Positions 16,208 through 25,530 of a stretch of 64,000 nucleotides of DNA are shown piece after piece. Source of the DNA: Rubrivivax sp. (GTDB lineage Bacteria > Pseudomonadota > Gammaproteobacteria > Burkholderiales > Burkholderiaceae_C); assembly GCA_016707445.1 (NCBI GenBank), contig JADJHR010000003.1, forward strand, positions 310,001 to 374,000, given 5' to 3'. The number at the start of each line of letters is the position of its first letter. Position 1 is the stretch's first letter. The notes under the pieces are model-generated. The model did no database searches. It saw only the letters and a program-made list of their open reading frames with translations, and had not been told where the DNA came from. Position numbers and translations under genes: made by a program.

Positions 16208-17503
16208 CGGCCCGGCCACTGCCCTCGATCCGCGCGCGCCTGACCAAGGTGCTGGTGCTGGCTGCCCTGGGCTGGGGCTTGCTGATGTCGGCGGCGGTCT
16301 GGCTCACCGTGCGCGACGAAGTGGGTGAACTGCTCGACGAAACCCTGCATCAGTCGGCCGAGGTGCTGGGCCGCTTGCTGAGCGTCGGTGACACCGCCTT
16401 TCAGCAGGCCGCCGGACATGCCTTCGACGACGTGCGTCCCGACCACGAGCAGTTCGCCTGGCAGCTGCTGGGCGGCAATGGTCAGGTGCTGTTGCGCTCG
16501 GCACGGGCACCGGTCGGGCCCTGGCTGCCACTGCCAACGCCCGGCTTCGCCGATGCCGCCAGCGGCTGGCGCGTCTACGGGCTGGCTTTGAGCGGCGGCC
16601 AGCGCATGCTGTACGTCGGGCAGACGCGCGAAGAACGCACCGAGGCCGAGGTTGAGGTGGCGCTGACGGCGATGGTTGCTGCGCTGGCCCTGGGGGCAGT
16701 CAGCGCCTGGTGGTTGCGTCCGGCGCGTGCGGCGTGAACTGCGACCCTTGATCGAACTGTCGACCGCGCTCGATCGTTATGAACCGCTGCAGCCGGTTGT
16801 GCCGCTGGCCGCGGCCACGCACCGGGAGTTGGCGCCGGTGCACGACGCCATCGAGGCCATGGGCCAGCGCCTGGCGCGCCGTGTGGCCAACGAGCGCGCC
16901 TTCACGGCGCACGCCGCCCATGCACTGCGCACCCCGCTGGCGGGCATCGACACCCAGCTGGCGGTGGCGCAGCGAGAAGCACCGGCCAGCCTGCAGCCGC
17001 GCCTGGCCCGTGTGCGTGAAGCCGCCAGCCGGCTGACGCGCGTGGTGACGGCGCTGCTGGCGCTGTTTCGCAGCGGGGTCGACCTGAACTGGTGCGCGCT
17101 CGACCCGCAGGCGCTGCTGGAAACGCTGCCGCTGGACGGCATGAAGGTCCAGCTGCAGGCCGGCACCTTCTTGTGGGCCGATGCCGACCTGCTGACCGCG
17201 GCCTTGATCAACCTGGTGGACAACGCCGTGCGCCACGGCGCCACGCAGCTGGACGGCAGCCTGCAGTGCGATGGCCAGCGACAGGTGCTGCGCCTGCACG
17301 ACAACGGGCGCGGCGCAACGGCGGCGCAGCGTGCCGACCTGGCCGCCGCGCTGGACGAGCAGGCCTATGAAGGCCGCATGGGTCTGGGCCTGATGCTGGC
17401 TGATCTGGTGGCGCGCGCCCATGGCGGCCGGCTGCACCTGCCCGCGGTGGCACAGGGCTTTGCGGTCGAGCTGGAACTGGGCCTGCCGAACTCGACCCCG
17501 TGA
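16204..17503 (+). pseudogene. Sensor histidine kinase (PmrB/QseC-like), split by a one-base frameshift
   Basis: The first frame (16204-16737) encodes two membrane segments around a small periplasmic loop and ends at WWLRPARAA. The continuation lies one frame over (to 17503) and begins VRRELRPLIELSTALD. Removing one base near 16720-16723 (cgtccggcgcg) joins them into one protein of about 432 residues. The second part holds the DHp His in HAALRTPL-type sequence (written HAAHALRTPLAG), the N box LINLVDNAVRHG, the G1 box DNGRG and GLGLMLADLVARAHGG. The Glu that usually follows the phosphorylated His is Ala here. It may be intact in the organism and broken by sequence error. Confidence 0.85.
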
Positions 17504-17517
17504 TGCCGCCCACGCGC

Positions 17518-17712
17518 CTATTCGGGGCCGGCGCCTGAGCGCCAGCGCGCCATCGCGATGCGCATGAAGCGCACCTGGCGGGCAAAGTTCGGGCAGGTCT
17601 TGCAGATCAGCATGTGCAGCCACACACCCAGGCGTTCAGTGGCCGACAGCGGGCGTTCCTCGGCTTCCAGCACCAGGCGGGTGACGTGGCGGCAACGGTG
17701 GCGCAGTTTCAT
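17518..17712 (-). CDS. Small zinc-binding anti-sigma-type protein
   Basis: A 64-residue protein whose start overlaps the stop of the sigma factor gene, on the same strand. It carries the zinc-binding anti-sigma pattern H-x3-C-x2-C as HMLICKTC, with further His and Cys in HRCRHVTRL. It has no membrane segment. Such proteins hold ECF sigma factors inactive and respond to thiol or metal stress; that role is inferred from the motif and the gene pair. Confidence 0.75.
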   Translation of the reverse strand: MKLRHRCRHVTRLVLEAEERPLSATERLGVWLHMLICKTCPNFARQVRFMRIAMARWRSGAGPE

Positions 17713-18272
17713 CGTGGTCGCTCGGTGGCGTCGAACCAGCGGTCCTGCAGGCATTCGCGCAGCCGCAGTCGCGCCCGGTGCATCAGCACCCACAGGTTGC
17801 TCGAGGTGATGGCCAGTTCCTGGCAGACCTCGGCGGTGTCGAGTTCCAGCCACTCGCGCATCATGAACACCCGCCCCTGGGTCGGCGGCAGCTGGGTGAC
17901 GCACAGCTCCAGCACGTCGAAGAACTGCTGCTGGCGCAGCTGGTGTTCGGGGTCGCCCCAGTCCTTGGGCGCCTCGCGCCAATGGCCGTTGTCGACAAAA
18001 AGCTGGTCGTCGAGGTCGGCCTCGTCGTCGCGGCTGAGGATGGTGGCCTCGCGCGCATGGCGGCGCAGCTGGTCGATCACCTTGTGCTTGAGGATGCCCA
18101 CCAGCCAGGTCTTGAGCTGCGACTGCCCGCCGAACGATTGCGGTTTTTCCAGTGCGGCCAGCAAGGTCTCGGACACGGCGTCCTCAGCCCAGGCGTCGTT
18201 GCGCAACTGGTTGCGGGCAAAGCGCAACAGCGGCGGCCGCAGGGCTTGGACCTGGGCGGCAAAGTCGTTCAT
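17709..18272 (-). CDS. ECF (sigma-70 family) RNA polymerase sigma factor
   Basis: A 187-residue protein with sigma region 2 (about residues 10-80; RNDAWAEDAVSETLLAALEK and LKTWLVGILKHKVIDQLRRH) and region 4 (about 125-180; LPPTQGRVFMMREWLELDTA and ITSSNLWVLMHRARLRLREC). The region 2-4 linker is acidic. It is followed by the zinc anti-sigma gene with a start/stop overlap, the common arrangement for a sigma/anti-sigma pair. The gene diverges from the YnjB-like operon across 159 bases; no clear ECF promoter was recognised there. Confidence 0.92.
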   Translation of the reverse strand: MNDFAAQVQALRPPLLRFARNQLRNDAWAEDAVSETLLAALEKPQSFGGQSQLKTWLVGILKHKVIDQLRRHAREATILSRDDEADLDDQLFVDNGHWREAPKDWGDPEHQLRQQQFFDVLELCVTQLPPTQGRVFMMREWLELDTAEVCQELAITSSNLWVLMHRARLRLRECLQDRWFDATERPR

Positions 18273-18431
18273 CGATACGGCATGGTGTGCGGGCAGCGGC
18301 GCAGTGTAAGGAAAGTGCCGCGCCAGCGACTGGGGCTGCGTGGGCCGTTATGGGCCCGTGTGGGTCAGCATCGGCAATGGCGGGCGGCGCGTGATGGCAG
18401 GCGTCGGCTATCGTCCCGGCATCGGATCGGC
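18273..18431. other. Divergent intergenic region between sigma factor and YnjB-like operon
   Basis: These 159 bases must hold the promoters of both the ECF sigma factor (minus strand) and the seven-gene transporter/oxidoreductase operon (plus strand). I could not pick out a convincing -35/-10 pair, ECF-type element or terminator. Confidence 0.4.
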
Positions 18432-19634
18432 ATGGACAAGCACATGACACTCAAGCGTCGCACGGCGATGGCCTGGATCGGCGCAGTGCCGCTGCTCGCG
18501 CGGGCCCAGGGCAGCGACTGGTCGAAACAGCTGGCGGCCGCGCGTGGCCAGACCGTCTTTTTCAACGCCTGGGGGGGCAGCGAGCGCATCAACAGCTACC
18601 TGCAATGGGCGGCGGCCGAGTTGCAGCCGGCGTTCGGCATCCGGCTGCAACACGTCAAGCTGTCCGACACCGTCGAGGTGGTTCGTCGCGTGCGTGCCGA
18701 GAAGGCGGCCGGGCGCAGCGACGGGTCGGCCGATCTGGTGTGGATCAACGGCGAGAACTTTCTCACCATGAAGCGCGAAGGCCTGCTGTTCGGGCCCTTT
18801 GCCGAATCGCTGCCGAATTACCGCTTCGTCGACACGATCGGCAAACCGACCACGCGTGTCGATTTTTCCGAACCGGTCGAAGGTATGGAGGCACCCTGGG
18901 GCATGGCGCAGCTGACCTTCTATGCCGATGCCGGCCGGCTGCCGCTGCCGCCGCAGTCGGTGGCTGAGCTGACCGACTGGGCGCGCCGCAATCCGGGGCG
19001 CTTCACCTACCCCAAGCCGCCGCAGTTTCACGGCACCACCTTCGTCAAGCAGGTGCTGATGGAACTCAGCCCCGACCGCGCCGTGCTGGCGCGGCCCTAC
19101 AGCGAAGCAGCCTTTGCCACCCAGACTGCCCCGCTGTGGCGTGCGCTCGATGCGCTGCACCCGCACTTGTGGCGTGCTGGCCGGCAGTTTCCGGCCAGCA
19201 CCACGGTGATGCGCCAGATGGTGGCCGATGGCGAGCTGATCATCGGGCTGACCTTCAACCCCAACGAGGCGGCCAACGCGATCGCCGGCAAGCAGCTGCC
19301 AGCCACGGTGCAGAGCTGGCAGTTCAGCGGCGGCACCATCGGCAACACACATTTCCTGGCCATCCCGTTCAACGCACGCGCCGCAGCGGCGGCGCAGGTG
19401 GTGGCCGACTTCCTGCTGTCACCGCTGGCGCAGGCGCGCAAGGCCGACATCCGCCACTGGGGTGATCCCACCGTGCTGGCGCTGGACAAGCTCAGCGCCG
19501 CGCAGCGCGCCGCCTTTGCCGCAAGCGCGCAGGCACCCGGTGCAGTGCGCCAGCCCGCACCCGCCTGGCCCGAGCCGCATGGCAGCTGGGTCGACCCGCT
19601 GGAAAAGGAATGGCTGCGCCGCCATGGCGTTTGA
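18432..19634 (+). CDS. ABC transporter substrate-binding protein (YnjB-like)
   Basis: A 400-residue extracytoplasmic binding protein. The N-terminus MDKHMTLKRRTAMAWIGAVP has the twin Arg and hydrophobic stretch of an export signal (RR within LKRRTAM), processed near ARAQG. The body follows E. coli YnjB, with QTVFFNAWGGSERINSY near residue 42 and a C-terminal PHGSWVDPLEKEW. ATG 18432 is used; ATG 18444 is an alternative. The permease gene starts before this one ends. The YnjBCD substrate is not established. Confidence 0.85.
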   Translation: MDKHMTLKRRTAMAWIGAVPLLARAQGSDWSKQLAAARGQTVFFNAWGGSERINSYLQWAAAELQPAFGIRLQHVKLSDTVEVVRRVRAEKAAGRSDGSADLVWINGENFLTMKREGLLFGPFAESLPNYRFVDTIGKPTTRVDFSEPVEGMEAPWGMAQLTFYADAGRLPLPPQSVAELTDWARRNPGRFTYPKPPQFHGTTFVKQVLMELSPDRAVLARPYSEAAFATQTAPLWRALDALHPHLWRAGRQFPASTTVMRQMVADGELIIGLTFNPNEAANAIAGKQLPATVQSWQFSGGTIGNTHFLAIPFNARAAAAAQVVADFLLSPLAQARKADIRHWGDPTVLALDKLSAAQRAAFAASAQAPGAVRQPAPAWPEPHGSWVDPLEKEWLRRHGV

Positions 19635-21327
19635 CGCCGCCGTAACGGCCCGCTGGCGTGGACCGTTTCGCAGCACGCGCTTTCGCATCGGCGCCGGTCT
19701 GGGTTTGCTGCTGGGGGCGCTGCTGTTCGTGCTGCCGCTGCTGGGCGCGCTGCCGCTGGCACTGGCCGAAGCCGGCACCGCGCCGGGCTGGCAGGGCCTG
19801 CTGGCCGACCGGCAACTGCCCGGGGCACTGGCGCTGTCGCTGCGCAGCGCCCTCACCAGCACCGGTCTGGCCCTGGTGCTGACGGTGCTGATCGTCACCG
19901 CGTGGCAGGGCAGTGTGCGCTGGCAACGCCTGGCGGCACTGCTGCCGGCGCTGCTGGCCGTGCCGCATGCGGCCTTTGCGATCGGCCTGGCCTGGCTGAT
20001 CGCCCCGGCCGGCTGGCTGGCGCGGGCGCTGGCCATGCTGACCGGCTGGACCGAACCGCCGCAATGGCAAAGCGTGAACGACCCCGCTGGTCTGGCGTTG
20101 ACTGCGGTGCTGGTGTTCAAGGAGCTGCCCTTCCTGCTGTGGAACGCCGCCGCGCTGCTGGCCCGGCCCGAAGTGGCCGCCACCTTGCAGCGCGAACGTG
20201 CGCTGGCGCGCAGCCTGGGTTACACACCGACCGCCTGGTGGTGGCGCGTGGGCTGGATGCAGTGGTTGCCACGTCTGGCCTGGCCGCTGCTGGCGGTGCT
20301 GGCCTACGGGCTGACCGTGGTCGACCTGGCGCTGATCGTCGGCCCGGGCTCACCGCCCACACTGGCGGTACTGGCCTGGCAGGACCTGAGTGATGCCGAC
20401 CCACAGCGCAATGCCCAGGGGTCGAGTGCCGCGCTGCTGCTGGCCCTGTTGCTGGCGCTGCTGGTCGGTCTGGCCTGGCTGGGCTGGCACGCGTTGCTGC
20501 CGGCCTGGCGTCGCCTGGCCTTGTCGGGGCGGCGTGGGCGCGTCGCGCTGGCGCCCAAGGCCTTGCGCTGCGCCGCCAGCGGCACGGGGTGGCTGCTGCT
20601 GGCCACCTACGGCGGTGTGTTGCTCAGCCTGCTGCTGCTGGCGGTGGCCGGGCCCTGGCCGTTTCCGGACCTGCTTCCACCGGCCCTGTCGCTGCAGCAT
20701 GGGCAACAGATCATGGCCAGCAGTGACACCATCGCCTTCACGGCGCTGCTGGGGCTGGCCGTAGCCGCCGTGGCGCTGCTGCTGGTGCTGGCCTGGTTCG
20801 AAGCCGCGCCACCGACCTGGGACCGTTGGCTGATGCCGCTGCTGCTGCTGCCACTGGTACTGCCGCAGCTGCTGCTGCTGGTGGGGCTGTATCGGCAGGC
20901 GCTGGAGCTGCGGCTGGACGGCACGGTCTGGGGTTTGGCCTGGGCGCATCTGCTGATGGTGCTGCCCTATGTCTTCGTCGCGCTGGCGCCGGCCTGGCGC
21001 AGCTTCGATCGCCGCTACGAATGGTCGGCGCTGTCGCTGGGGCGTGCGCGCGTCACGTTCTGGTGGCGTGTCAAGTGGCCGCTGCTGGCCGCACCGATGG
21101 CGTCGGCGCTGGCGATCGGCTTTGCCGTCAGCGTGGCGCAGTACCTCAGCACACAGTTCATCGGTGCCGGCCGCCATGCCACGCTGACCACCGAAGCCGT
21201 CACGCTGGCGTCGGGCGGGCAGCGCAACCTGGCGGCCGCGTTCGGCCTGTTGCAGGCATTGCTGCCGGTGCTGGCCTTCGGGCTCGCCGCCTGGGTCGCG
21301 CGCCAGCGCGCTGCACTGCGCGGCTGA
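19624..21327 (+). CDS. ABC transporter permease, two fused permease halves (YnjC-like)
   Basis: A 567-residue membrane protein with two sets of about six segments, as in the ThiP/FbpB/YnjC group. Coupling-loop EAA-like regions appear as ERALARSLGYTPTAWWWRV in the first half and GRARVTFWWRVKWPLL in the second. The start overlaps the end of the binding-protein gene by 11 bases. It forms the channel of the importer with the ATPase encoded four bases downstream. Confidence 0.88.
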   Translation: MAFDAAVTARWRGPFRSTRFRIGAGLGLLLGALLFVLPLLGALPLALAEAGTAPGWQGLLADRQLPGALALSLRSALTSTGLALVLTVLIVTAWQGSVRWQRLAALLPALLAVPHAAFAIGLAWLIAPAGWLARALAMLTGWTEPPQWQSVNDPAGLALTAVLVFKELPFLLWNAAALLARPEVAATLQRERALARSLGYTPTAWWWRVGWMQWLPRLAWPLLAVLAYGLTVVDLALIVGPGSPPTLAVLAWQDLSDADPQRNAQGSSAALLLALLLALLVGLAWLGWHALLPAWRRLALSGRRGRVALAPKALRCAASGTGWLLLATYGGVLLSLLLLAVAGPWPFPDLLPPALSLQHGQQIMASSDTIAFTALLGLAVAAVALLLVLAWFEAAPPTWDRWLMPLLLLPLVLPQLLLLVGLYRQALELRLDGTVWGLAWAHLLMVLPYVFVALAPAWRSFDRRYEWSALSLGRARVTFWWRVKWPLLAAPMASALAIGFAVSVAQYLSTQFIGAGRHATLTTEAVTLASGGQRNLAAAFGLLQALLPVLAFGLAAWVARQRAALRG

Positions 21328-21331
21328 AATC

Positions 21332-21976
21332 GTGAGCCTCGAACTGATCGACCTCGAACTGTCGCTGCACGGTCGCGTGCTGGTGCCGAGCCTGAGCGCA
21401 AATGTGGACGCCGGCGAGGTGCTGGTGATCATGGGGCCCAGCGGTTCGGGCAAGAGCTCGCTGCTGGCTTTCGCGGCCGGGCTGCTCGAGCCACCGTTGA
21501 CAGCGCGCGGCCGCGTGCGCCTGCAAGGGCAGGACATCAGCGACTGGCCGACCGAGCGCCGCCGCGTCGGCCTGCTGTTCCAGGACGACCTGTTGTTCCC
21601 CCATCTGTCGGTGCGCGACAACCTGTTGTTCGCCGCCCGCGCCGGCGACCGCCGTGCGCGTGTGCGCCACGCCGACGACGCGCTGGCGCAGGCGGGCCTG
21701 GCTGGCATGGGCGACCGCGCGCCGGCCAGCCTTTCGGGTGGCCAGCGTGCCCGTGTGTCCTTGCTGCGCGCCTTGCTCGCCGAGCCGCAGGCCTTGCTGC
21801 TCGACGAACCCTTCGGCAAGCTCGACGCCGCGCTGCGCCAGCAGCTGCGCGGCTTCGTCTTCGACACGCTGCGCCAACGCGGCGTGCCGACGCTGCTGGT
21901 CACGCACGACCCGCAAGACCGCCCGCCCGGCGCCGCCTGCATCGAGCTGCCGGCGCTGGCCGCACCCGATGTTTGA
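21332..21976 (+). CDS. ABC transporter ATP-binding protein (YnjD-like)
   Basis: A 214-residue ATPase starting at GTG. Walker A is GPSGSGKSS, the Q loop lies in LLFQDDLLFPHL, the signature is LSGGQRARVS and Walker B is ALLLDEP, followed by the switch His in LLVTHDPQD. It is short for the family, as YnjD is. It powers the two-domain permease just upstream and overlaps the next gene by eight bases. Confidence 0.92.
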   Translation: MSLELIDLELSLHGRVLVPSLSANVDAGEVLVIMGPSGSGKSSLLAFAAGLLEPPLTARGRVRLQGQDISDWPTERRRVGLLFQDDLLFPHLSVRDNLLFAARAGDRRARVRHADDALAQAGLAGMGDRAPASLSGGQRARVSLLRALLAEPQALLLDEPFGKLDAALRQQLRGFVFDTLRQRGVPTLLVTHDPQDRPPGAACIELPALAAPDV

Positions 21977-22631
21977 CCGCCTGGCCAACCAGTGGCTGCA
22001 GCGGCCGCTGCAGGCCGCGGGCCAACGTCTGGTGACACTGGGCGTTGGCGCTGATGCCGTCACGCTGACGGGCTTTGCCATCGGCATGGCCGCGGCGCTG
22101 GCGATCGCGCTGCAACAGCCGCTGGCGGGGCTGGCGCTGCTGCTGATCAGCCGGGTGTGCGACGGTCTGGACGGCGCGGTGGCGCGGCTGACGCAGCCCA
22201 CCGATCGGGGCGCCTACCTCGACATCACGCTCGACTTTCTGTTCTACGCCGGCGTGCCGCTGGCGTTCGCGATCGCCGATCCGCCTGCCAACGCACTGGC
22301 GGCGGCGGTTCTGCTGGCCGCGTTCATCGGTACCGGGTCGAGCTTTCTGGCCTTTGCGGCGCTGGCCGCCAAGCGCGGCCTGACGAACATTGAGCATCCG
22401 CACAAGGGCCTGTACTACCTGGGCGGTCTGACCGAGGCCGGTGAAACCCTGGCCTGCTTTGCGCTGATGTGCCTGTGGCCGGCGCAGTTCAGCCTGTGGG
22501 CCTATGGGTTTGCCTTGTTGTGTGTCTTGACCACGATCACGCGTATCGTCGGCGGCGCCCGCACGCTGGGCCGTCAGGTCGGGCCAGATGCAGCGACCGA
22601 GGATCGACAACACCACCAGGGCCCCCGATGA
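21969..22631 (+). CDS. CDP-alcohol phosphatidyltransferase family protein (YnjF-like)
   Basis: A 220-residue membrane enzyme. The metal-binding CDP-alcohol motif D-G-x2-A-R-x8-G-x3-D-x3-D is seen as CDGLDGAVARLTQPTDRG then AYLDITLD. It joins a phosphoalcohol to a CDP-activated lipid; the acceptor cannot be told. In E. coli the homologue ynjF lies in the same ynjBCDEF cluster, so linkage between this lipid enzyme and the transporter is old. Starts and stops overlap on both sides, which fits one operon. Confidence 0.85.
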   Translation: MFDRLANQWLQRPLQAAGQRLVTLGVGADAVTLTGFAIGMAAALAIALQQPLAGLALLLISRVCDGLDGAVARLTQPTDRGAYLDITLDFLFYAGVPLAFAIADPPANALAAAVLLAAFIGTGSSFLAFAALAAKRGLTNIEHPHKGLYYLGGLTEAGETLACFALMCLWPAQFSLWAYGFALLCVLTTITRIVGGARTLGRQVGPDAATEDRQHHQGPR

Positions 22632-24778
22632 AGAAGTCCAAGATCGTCCTCTTGCTGCTCGTGGTGCTGGCGCTGGGTTTGTTCTTCGCGTTCGATCTCG
22701 GGCGCTATTTCAGCCTCGATCACGTGAAGTCGGTGCAGAGCGACTTTGCACGCCTGTATGCCGACCGGCCGGCCTTCGTGATCGGCGGCTTCTTCGCGGT
22801 CTACGTGGCCGTGGCCGCACTGTCGCTGCCGGGTGCTGCCGTGCTGACGCTGCTGGGCGGCGCGGTGTTCGGCTTGTGGGTGGGCCTGCTGGTGGTGTCG
22901 TTTGCCAGCAGCGTGGGCGCCACGCTGGCGATGCTGGTCTCGCGCTACCTGCTGCGCGACAGCGTGAAGTCGCGCTTTGCCAAGGCACTGGCCGACATCG
23001 ACCGCGGGGTCGAGCGCGAAGGCGCCTTCTACCTGTTCACGCTGCGCCTGGTGCCGCTGTTCCCGTTCTTCGTCATCAACCTGCTGATGGGGTTGACGAC
23101 CATGAAGGCGCGCACCTTCTACTGGGTCAGCCAGATCGGCATGCTGGCCGGCACCTTCGTCTACGTCAACGCCGGTACGCAGCTGGCGCAGATCCGATCC
23201 TTGCAGGGCATCCTCAGTCCGGGGCTGCTCGGGTCCTTCGTGCTGCTGGGGCTGTTTCCGCTGGTGGCCAAGAAGATCATCGACATCGTCAAGGCGCGCC
23301 GCGTCTACGCGCGCTGGGTCGACAAGAAGCCCGCAAGCTTCGACCGCAACATGGTGGTCATCGGCGCCGGCGCCGCCGGCCTGGTGACCAGCTACATCGC
23401 CGCCGCCGTGAAAGCCAAGGTGACGCTGGTGGAGGCGCACAAGATGGGCGGCGACTGCCTGAACTACGGCTGCGTGCCCAGCAAGGCGCTGATCAAGACC
23501 GCGACGCTGGTGCGCCAGATGCGCCACAGCGCCGACTACGGCGTGGCCAGCGCGCAGTGGACGCTGGACTTCGCGCAGGTGATGGACCGGGTGGCCGGCA
23601 TCGTCAAGGCGATCGAGCCGCATGATTCGGTCGAACGTTATCAGTCTCTGGGTGTGGACGTGCAGATCGGCCGCGCGAAGATCATCGACCCCTGGCACGT
23701 GCAGATCACCGCCGACGACGGCCAGGTGCAGGTGCTGTCGACCAAGACCATCGTCGTGGCCACCGGCGCGCAGCCCTTCGTGCCGCCCTTGCCCGGGCTG
23801 GACGAGGTGGGCTACCTGACCAGCGACACCTTGTGGGCGCTGCGCGAGCAGCCCAGGCGCTTGCTGGTGCTGGGCGGCGGCCCGATCGGCTGCGAGCTGG
23901 CGCAGAGCTTTGCGCGCCTGGGATCGGCGGTGACGCAGGTCGAGATGGCGCCGCGGCTGATGCTGCGTGAGGACGAGGAGGTCTCGGCCTTCGTGCAGCA
24001 GGCGCTGTCGGCCGATGGCGTGACGGTGCTGACCGGCCACAAGGCGCTGCGCTGCGAGAAGCCGGGCGACGAACGTGTGCTGGTGGTCGAGGCCGGCGGC
24101 CAGGAGCAGCGCATCGGCTTCGACGTTCTGCTGTGTGCCGTGGGCCGCAGCGCGCGGCTGAAGGGCTTCGGGCTGGAGGAACTGGGCATCCCGGTGCAGC
24201 GCACGGTGCAGGTCGACGAGTACCTGCAGACCCTCTACCCCAACATCCTGGCCGCGGGCGACGTCGCCGGGCCCTACCAGTTCACGCACACGGCGGCGCA
24301 TCAGGCCTGGTACGCCGCGGTCAACGGCCTGTTCGGCGTGTTGAAGAAGTTCAAGGCCGACTACCGCGTCGTGCCCTGGTGCACCTTCGTCGACCCCGAG
24401 GTGGCGCGTGTCGGCCTCAACGAACAAGAAGCGCGCGAGCAGGGTATCGCCTACGAGGTCACGCGTTACGGCATCGACGAGCTCGACCGCGCCATCGCCG
24501 ACAGTGCCGCACACGGCTGGGTCAAGGTGCTGACCGAACCCGGCAAGGACCGCATCCTGGGTGTCACCCTCGTCGGTCTGCATGCGGGTGACCTGATCGC
24601 CGAATACGTGCTGGCGATGAAGCACGGCCTGGGGCTGAACAAGATCCTGGGCACCATCCACACCTACCCGACGCTGGCCGAGGCCAACAAGTACGCCGCC
24701 GGCGAATGGAAGCGCGCGCACCAGCCCCTGGCGCTGCTGCGCTGGGTCGAACGTTTTCACAGCTGGCGTCGGGCCTGA
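22628..24778 (+). CDS. VTT-domain membrane region fused to FAD-dependent disulfide oxidoreductase
   Basis: A 716-residue two-part protein. Residues 1-230 are a VTT/TVP38-type membrane domain (ALSLPGAAVLTLLGGAVFG; FTLRLVPLFPFFVINLLMG). From residue 241 follows a mercuric-reductase-like flavoprotein: FAD motif VVIGAGAAGL, redox pair Cys277/Cys282 in GGDCLNYGCVPSKAL, NAD motif VLGGGPIGCELAQSF, second FAD motif ILAAGDVAG and a C-terminal dimerisation domain ending with HTYPTLAEANKYAAGEW. It probably passes electrons at the membrane. The substrate is unknown; no N-terminal metal-binding domain of true MerA is present. The ATG overlaps the upstream stop and the TGA overlaps the next ATG. Confidence 0.9.
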   Translation: MKKSKIVLLLLVVLALGLFFAFDLGRYFSLDHVKSVQSDFARLYADRPAFVIGGFFAVYVAVAALSLPGAAVLTLLGGAVFGLWVGLLVVSFASSVGATLAMLVSRYLLRDSVKSRFAKALADIDRGVEREGAFYLFTLRLVPLFPFFVINLLMGLTTMKARTFYWVSQIGMLAGTFVYVNAGTQLAQIRSLQGILSPGLLGSFVLLGLFPLVAKKIIDIVKARRVYARWVDKKPASFDRNMVVIGAGAAGLVTSYIAAAVKAKVTLVEAHKMGGDCLNYGCVPSKALIKTATLVRQMRHSADYGVASAQWTLDFAQVMDRVAGIVKAIEPHDSVERYQSLGVDVQIGRAKIIDPWHVQITADDGQVQVLSTKTIVVATGAQPFVPPLPGLDEVGYLTSDTLWALREQPRRLLVLGGGPIGCELAQSFARLGSAVTQVEMAPRLMLREDEEVSAFVQQALSADGVTVLTGHKALRCEKPGDERVLVVEAGGQEQRIGFDVLLCAVGRSARLKGFGLEELGIPVQRTVQVDEYLQTLYPNILAAGDVAGPYQFTHTAAHQAWYAAVNGLFGVLKKFKADYRVVPWCTFVDPEVARVGLNEQEAREQGIAYEVTRYGIDELDRAIADSAAHGWVKVLTEPGKDRILGVTLVGLHAGDLIAEYVLAMKHGLGLNKILGTIHTYPTLAEANKYAAGEWKRAHQPLALLRWVERFHSWRRA

Positions 24779-25530
24779 TGGGCTGCGTTCGCATGCTGGG
24801 CGCTGTCGCTTTCGGTGTTGCTGTCGCTGTGGCTGCCGTTGTTGCGCTGGCCGCGCCGCTGCGGGCACAGGCGCAGGGTCTGCCGCCGCCGGTCGACGCA
24901 TCAGGTCAACTCGACCCCGCCTGGCGCGTGGCCGGTCTGCCCGACCAGAAGCCGCCCTTGACGCAGTTCAACGCCGACCGTGTCGACGGCCGGCTGGCAC
25001 TGCGCATCGAAGCCGCGGGCTCGTACGGCAACTTCGTGCTCGACCGCGCGCGGGTTGCGGCACCGCACCGGCTGTCCTGGGCCTGGCGGGTCGATACGGC
25101 GAACCCGGCATCCGACCTGCGCACCAAGCCGGGTGACGACACGCCGGCGCGCGTCTGCCTGAGCTTCGACCTGCCGCTCGAACGTGTGCCTTTCATCGAA
25201 CGGCAACTGCTGCGCATGGCACGGTCGCGCAGCGGCCAGCCGCTGCCGGCGGCCACGCTGTGCTGGGCCTGGGGCAACGCCGAACCCTTGAACCAGGTGA
25301 TCGAGAACCCCTACAGCCGCCGCCTGCGCACGCTGGTGCTGCGCGGTGCGGCCGACGCCAGCGGCCGCTGGGCGATGGAGTCGCGCGACGTGGCGGCCGA
25401 CTTCCAGCGCGCCTTCGGCGACGAAAGCCCGACCCTGCCGCCGCTGGTGGCGGTGTCGCTGGCCGGCGACGCCGACAACACCGGTGGACACACGCTGGCC
25501 TACATCGCCGGGCTAAGCTTCGCGCAATGA
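24778..25530 (+). CDS. DUF3047 family exported protein
   Basis: A 250-residue protein with a long hydrophobic signal segment ending near RAQAQG. The body shows the DUF3047 pattern: strand-rich ADRVDGRLALRIEAAGSYG, LSWAWRVD, DDTPARVCLSFD and a closing DADNTGGHTLAYIAGLSF. The family is periplasmic and of unknown function; the fold may bind a ligand. It overlaps both neighbours in the operon by one to four bases, so it probably serves the same process as the flanking flavoproteins. Confidence 0.8.
   Translation: MGCVRMLGAVAFGVAVAVAAVVALAAPLRAQAQGLPPPVDASGQLDPAWRVAGLPDQKPPLTQFNADRVDGRLALRIEAAGSYGNFVLDRARVAAPHRLSWAWRVDTANPASDLRTKPGDDTPARVCLSFDLPLERVPFIERQLLRMARSRSGQPLPAATLCWAWGNAEPLNQVIENPYSRRLRTLVLRGAADASGRWAMESRDVAADFQRAFGDESPTLPPLVAVSLAGDADNTGGHTLAYIAGLSFAQ

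Noticed and set aside
22574..24901. Antisense open frame of 775 residues opposite the VTT-flavoprotein gene
   Set aside because: No domain is seen; the plus-strand frame has all cofactor motifs and coupled starts.
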